64,000 bases of DNA from Anaerotignum propionicum (GTDB lineage: Bacteria; Bacillota; Clostridia; Lachnospirales; Anaerotignaceae), in contig NZ_JANGAD010000002.1 in NCBI RefSeq assembly GCF_024461735.1, positions 372,001 to 436,000 of the forward strand, given 5' to 3'. Shown in pieces: positions 60,963 through 64,000 of the stretch (its first letter is position 1; each line of letters begins with the position of its first letter). The notes beneath the pieces were generated by a model that was not told the DNA's origin, made no database searches, and worked only from the letters and a program-made list of their open reading frames with translations. The position numbers and the translations under genes were made by a program.

Positions 60963-63051
60963 GCGATATCCCCAGTGGGTTTTGCTGGGGCTTGCTTTTG
61001 TATTGACTGTGCTTTGCATTGGCATGAGTCCCTATGGGAAATACGAAGAAATTGTTCAGGTTGGGGATGTGGCGACAAAGCGCTACGTTGCACCCAGGGA
61101 TACGGTGGATGAGGTAACGACAAAAAAACTGCAAACTGCGGCGGCAAATAGTGTCGGCCCAATTTACAAAAATGACATTACAGTTGAGGCGAATAGCACA
61201 AAACAAGTCAATGATGTTTTTCAAGAGCTAAACGAAGTAATATTGGACATGAAGGATGGGGATGACTTTTATCATAAGGTAAAGGATGCATCCCTAAAGT
61301 TGCCTGTGGTGTTAAGCAATCGTCAATTGTCTGCCTATCAGATAATGCCTTTATCAAACCGTATTTTATTTGCAGAGGACTGCGTTGGAGTGCTAAACCA
61401 AATTTATAGTGGTGGGCTTTCCGCGGATGAGCTGGAGCAGGCAAAGGAACAGGTAAGAGAAGGGGTTGGTGCAACCCCCTGGAGTGAAGATTTAAAGGGC
61501 ATGGCATATGCCATTGTCTCCACTGCATTGGATCCAAACTTGGTTTTGGATGAAGAGGCAATGGAGGCAATTAAGGATGAAAAGCGCAAAGAGGTAAATG
61601 AGGTTCGCATTCGTAAAAATCAGAAGATTGTTGATGAAGGTGAAATTATTACCCAAGACATTTACGACAGATTGGTTGCTTTAAAGCTCATTGGACATTC
61701 ACAAAATGGTGGAAGGCTTCTTCCTTTTTTAGGCAGCAGTGCCATTGTTGCATTGCTTTTTGGCGCAGTGGGGCTATTTTTCCTATGGCATAAGGGTACT
61801 GTTATTTTAAAGAAGAATGAAATTAGAATGCTATTTTGTGTATATGTGATTATGATTCTTCTAAGCAAGGCTATGGCGTTACTTCCCTACTATTCTTTAA
61901 TTCCATTATCTTTGTTTGCTATGCTTGTCAGTATTTTAATCGGACGGCGCATGGCTCTTTTGATGAATTGCTTTTTTTCTATCGTCGCCTGCATGATTGT
62001 GAGTGGCGATGTGGAATTTTTATCCTATGCTTTAATCAGTGGTTCCTTCGGTGCATTGCTGATTCAAAAAACAGAGAAGCGCACTTTTGTTGTGCCCGTT
62101 GCTGTGGGTATGGCAGTGGTGAACCTGGTAACAATGTTTGCCGTTGGTCTTTTTTTCAGAGATGGGTATACAACACAGCTTATCATAGCTTGCGGTTTTG
62201 GTGCTTTGGTAGGGTTGATATCTGTTGTGGTTGCTGTGGGCAGTTTACCCTTTTGGGAGAGTGTGTTTGAAGCAAACACCCCCTTACGACTTTTGGAATT
62301 GACCAATCCCAACAATGAGCTTTTGCGTAAGCTAATGATTGAAGCGCCGGGTACATATCACCATAGTCTGATTGTGGCGAACTTGGCGGAGACGGCGGTT
62401 TATGAAATTGGTGGAAATACGGCTTTAGCCAGAGCTGGGGCATACTATCATGATGTGGGAAAACTGAAATATCCCATGTTTTTTGCGGAAAATCAGACGG
62501 GACATAATCCCCATGATGATATTGAACCAAAATCCAGTGCCCGCATCATCACCCAGCATACAAAGGCAGGCGTGGAGATGGGAATGGAATTTGGTCTGCC
62601 TAAGGTTATTTTAGATATTATGAAGGAACACCATGGTACCACGGTGGTAAAATATTTTTATTTTAAGGCTTTAAAGGTTTATGGGTCAGAAAATGTAAAC
62701 GAAGCAGATTATCGCTATGATGGGCCTATTCCTACAAGCAGAGAATCTGCAGTGGTAATGCTTGCGGATACGGTGGAAGCGGCTGTTCGTGCTATGTTGG
62801 GCAGTGGAAAGACCTTAGAGGAAGTAGAAGGGGCTATTTATGGTCTGATTAAGGACAAGCTGGATGATGGACAATTAAACCGCAGTGGTTTAGCCATTCA
62901 TGAATTGGCTAAAATACAAAAAGCTTTTTTGAAGGTGTTCCATGGGATGTATCATGAGAGGGTCAGCTACCCGAAAAAAGAAGAAATCGAAGCGGCTTCC
63001 CGCAAGGCGGATTTGGAAAAAGAGGAGAAAGATCGTGACAATACTGATTGA
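60931..63051 (+). CDS. pgpH: c-di-AMP phosphodiesterase, PgpH-type
   Basis: The 706-residue protein has the 7TMR-HDED layout: one N-terminal membrane segment, an extracellular 7TMR-HDED domain (~60-260), seven membrane segments (~265-460) and a C-terminal HD domain. Its metal ligands are visible in GTYHHSLIVANLAE, YYHDVGKL and KEHHGTT. PgpH hydrolyses c-di-AMP to pApA in Listeria. c-di-AMP sets K+ uptake through KtrA-type proteins, and ktrAB is in this window. The start 60931 has GCGGAGTG upstream. The gene overlaps phoH by 32 bases. Confidence 0.95.
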   Translation: MAKRTKEVDIKRYPQWVLLGLAFVLTVLCIGMSPYGKYEEIVQVGDVATKRYVAPRDTVDEVTTKKLQTAAANSVGPIYKNDITVEANSTKQVNDVFQELNEVILDMKDGDDFYHKVKDASLKLPVVLSNRQLSAYQIMPLSNRILFAEDCVGVLNQIYSGGLSADELEQAKEQVREGVGATPWSEDLKGMAYAIVSTALDPNLVLDEEAMEAIKDEKRKEVNEVRIRKNQKIVDEGEIITQDIYDRLVALKLIGHSQNGGRLLPFLGSSAIVALLFGAVGLFFLWHKGTVILKKNEIRMLFCVYVIMILLSKAMALLPYYSLIPLSLFAMLVSILIGRRMALLMNCFFSIVACMIVSGDVEFLSYALISGSFGALLIQKTEKRTFVVPVAVGMAVVNLVTMFAVGLFFRDGYTTQLIIACGFGALVGLISVVVAVGSLPFWESVFEANTPLRLLELTNPNNELLRKLMIEAPGTYHHSLIVANLAETAVYEIGGNTALARAGAYYHDVGKLKYPMFFAENQTGHNPHDDIEPKSSARIITQHTKAGVEMGMEFGLPKVILDIMKEHHGTTVVKYFYFKALKVYGSENVNEADYRYDGPIPTSRESAVVMLADTVEAAVRAMLGSGKTLEEVEGAIYGLIKDKLDDGQLNRSGLAIHELAKIQKAFLKVFHGMYHERVSYPKKEEIEAASRKADLEKEEKDRDNTD

Positions 63052-63505
63052 TAATCGAACAGAGGAGGCTTTTTCCTTAGAGCTTTCTCAAACTATAGAA
63101 AAAATAATTATAGATTCTTTGGCTTATGAAGGGTTTCAAATGCCTTGCGAGGTCAGTGTATCCATAGTGGATAATGAAGAAATTCATCAGATTAACAGGC
63201 AGTTTCGGGACATTGACCGTGCCACTGACGTTCTGAGTTTCCCTCTTTTGACATTTGAAGAGGGAGAAACACCAGATATGAATGAAAAGGAAGAGGTGCT
63301 TTTGGGGGATATTATTATATCCTTAGAGCGTGCCCGTGAACAGGCAGAGGAATACGGTCATTCTTTAAAAAGAGAGATTGCTTTTTTGACCGCCCATAGT
63401 ATGCTCCATCTATTGGGTTACGACCATATGGAGGAAGAAGAAGAGAAGGAAATGTTTGCAAAGCAGAGGGAAATACTGAATCAGGCAGGAATACCAAGAG
63501 AATAA
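63035..63505 (+). CDS. ybeY: Endoribonuclease YbeY
   Basis: YbeY is the rRNA-processing endoribonuclease that matures the 3' end of 16S rRNA and helps ribosome quality control. The 156-residue protein has the zinc motif in AHSMLHLLGYDHMEEEEE (H-x3-H-x5-H). Its start is GTG 63035, with AAGAGGAG upstream, overlapping the end of pgpH by 17 bases. The order phoH-pgpH-ybeY-cdd is the same as in Bacillus apart from dgkA, which is missing. Confidence 0.95.
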   Translation: MTILIDNRTEEAFSLELSQTIEKIIIDSLAYEGFQMPCEVSVSIVDNEEIHQINRQFRDIDRATDVLSFPLLTFEEGETPDMNEKEEVLLGDIIISLERAREQAEEYGHSLKREIAFLTAHSMLHLLGYDHMEEEEEKEMFAKQREILNQAGIPRE

Positions 63506-63518
63506 GGAGATGATTTTT

Positions 63519-63911
63519 ATGGAAAATCGGGAACTGGTTTTATTGGCAAAGGAAGCAATGGAAAAGGCTTATGCGCCTTATTCGAAATTTAAAGTCGGAG
63601 CGGCATTATTGGCGAAAAACGGCGAGGTTTTTCTGGGATGTAATGTGGAGAATGCATCCTATGGTGCTACCATTTGTGCAGAAAGAACAGCCATAACAAA
63701 AGCGATTTCTGAAGGTGTGAAGGAATTCCAGAAAATAGCTATAGTCGCCAGCTCGGGAGACTATGCGGCGCCTTGCGGCATTTGCAGACAAGTACTATAT
63801 GAATTTTTGCCTGATGGAGAAGTAATTTTGGATAGTGACCATGAGGGAATGAAGGTAATGAGCCTTAAGGAATTATTGCCTATGGGTTTTCGTGGTGAGG
63901 ACATAAAGTAA
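63519..63911 (+). CDS. cdd: Cytidine deaminase
   Basis: Cdd deaminates cytidine and deoxycytidine to uridine forms in pyrimidine salvage. The 130-residue protein has the catalytic CNVENASYGATICAERTA (first zinc Cys with the acid Glu) and PCGICRQ with two more zinc cysteines. Two ATGs lie close together; AAGGAG at 63504-63509 directly abuts the one at 63510, so ATG 63519 is the better start. The last gene of the window follows 13 bases on. Confidence 0.96.
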   Translation: MENRELVLLAKEAMEKAYAPYSKFKVGAALLAKNGEVFLGCNVENASYGATICAERTAITKAISEGVKEFQKIAIVASSGDYAAPCGICRQVLYEFLPDGEVILDSDHEGMKVMSLKELLPMGFRGEDIK

Positions 63912-63924
63912 GCGGGGGAGAGTT

Positions 63925-64000
63925 ATGGCTCAAAAGAGCTGGGAGACATTAGAGGGTGCTTGTTATAATTGCAAAAAATGCAGACTGTGGGAACTGCGCA
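63925..64000 (+). CDS. Family-4 type uracil-DNA glycosylase, N-terminal fragment
   Basis: Only the first 25 codons are inside the window. MAQKSWETLEGACYNCKKCRLWELR has the N-terminal C-x2-C cysteines of the iron-sulfur uracil-DNA glycosylases (family 4), and the block CKKCRLWELR is typical. GGGGGAGAG precedes the ATG. In Bacillus era follows cdd; here this gene takes its place. Confidence 0.75.
   Translation, partial: MAQKSWETLEGACYNCKKCRLWELR

Noticed and set aside
1-64000. tRNA genes, rRNA genes, CRISPR arrays, insertion sequences or prophage
   Set aside because: No T-loop signatures with matching acceptor stems, no repeat-spacer array and no transposase, integrase or phage genes were found.

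Overview
The window looks like a chromosomal segment of a low-GC, spore-forming, anaerobic Firmicute of class Clostridia, most likely in the Lachnospirales. The grounds are sporulation genes (spoIID, a spoIIQ-like gene, yqfC, yqfD), strong AAGGAGG ribosome binding sites, two T-box leaders, an FMN-type riboswitch, a prfB programmed frameshift, and Bacillus/Clostridium gene neighbourhoods. The species assignment is inference. No rRNA, tRNA, CRISPR array, prophage or insertion sequence is recognisable.

Layout. 0-5.2 kb: end of a radical SAM gene, an unknown membrane protein, spoIID with a degenerate LytM (SpoIIQ-like) protein, a macro-domain protein, then an 895-base AT-rich gap with a cluster of DnaA boxes before hpf. 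5.4-19.5 kb, all on +: tdk, an HD hydrolase, ktrB-ktrA, secA, a C39-like protein, prfB, an RluA-type pseudouridine synthase, a nucleotidyltransferase, prmA-rsmE, and a cysteine desulfurase paired with thiI. 20-25.5 kb, on -: a 3D-domain (YabE-like) protein, T-box(Met)-metG-tatD, and an M29 aminopeptidase. 25.7-33.4 kb, on +: a NifX-like protein, YqeG, efp, a zinc-ribbon protein, a chemoreceptor, T-box(Trp)-trpB2, and a CDP-alcohol phosphatidyltransferase. 33.6-41.7 kb, on -: a SulP transporter, an xpt plus nucleoside ABC transporter operon, and a 60-residue orphan.

41.8-48.6 kb, on +: a zinc-ribbon protein, a variant FMN riboswitch ahead of a MATE efflux pump, a YibQ-like deacetylase, recU and tldD-tldE. 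48.8-52 kb: a DUF2089 regulator with a small membrane protein, a 49-residue single-span membrane protein in its own transcription unit, and a beta-CASP nuclease. 52-64 kb, on +: glgB, rpsU-yqeY, a PF04392-type ABC transporter, then yqfC-yqfD-phoH-pgpH-ybeY-cdd and the start of a family-4 uracil-DNA glycosylase.

Connections. Potassium uptake (ktrAB) and a c-di-AMP phosphodiesterase (pgpH) lie in the same window, and c-di-AMP controls Ktr systems in other Firmicutes. xpt with the BMP-type transporter makes a purine/nucleoside salvage unit. The NifS-like protein and ThiI together fit tRNA 4-thiouridine synthesis. The strongest candidates for new biology are RNA- or DNA-level: the FMN riboswitch that departs from consensus ahead of a MATE pump, the DnaA-box cluster away from dnaA, leaders with competing hairpins before secA and yabE, a dispersed ~75-bp repeat that supplies the 3' end of one gene, and the isolated 49-codon gene.
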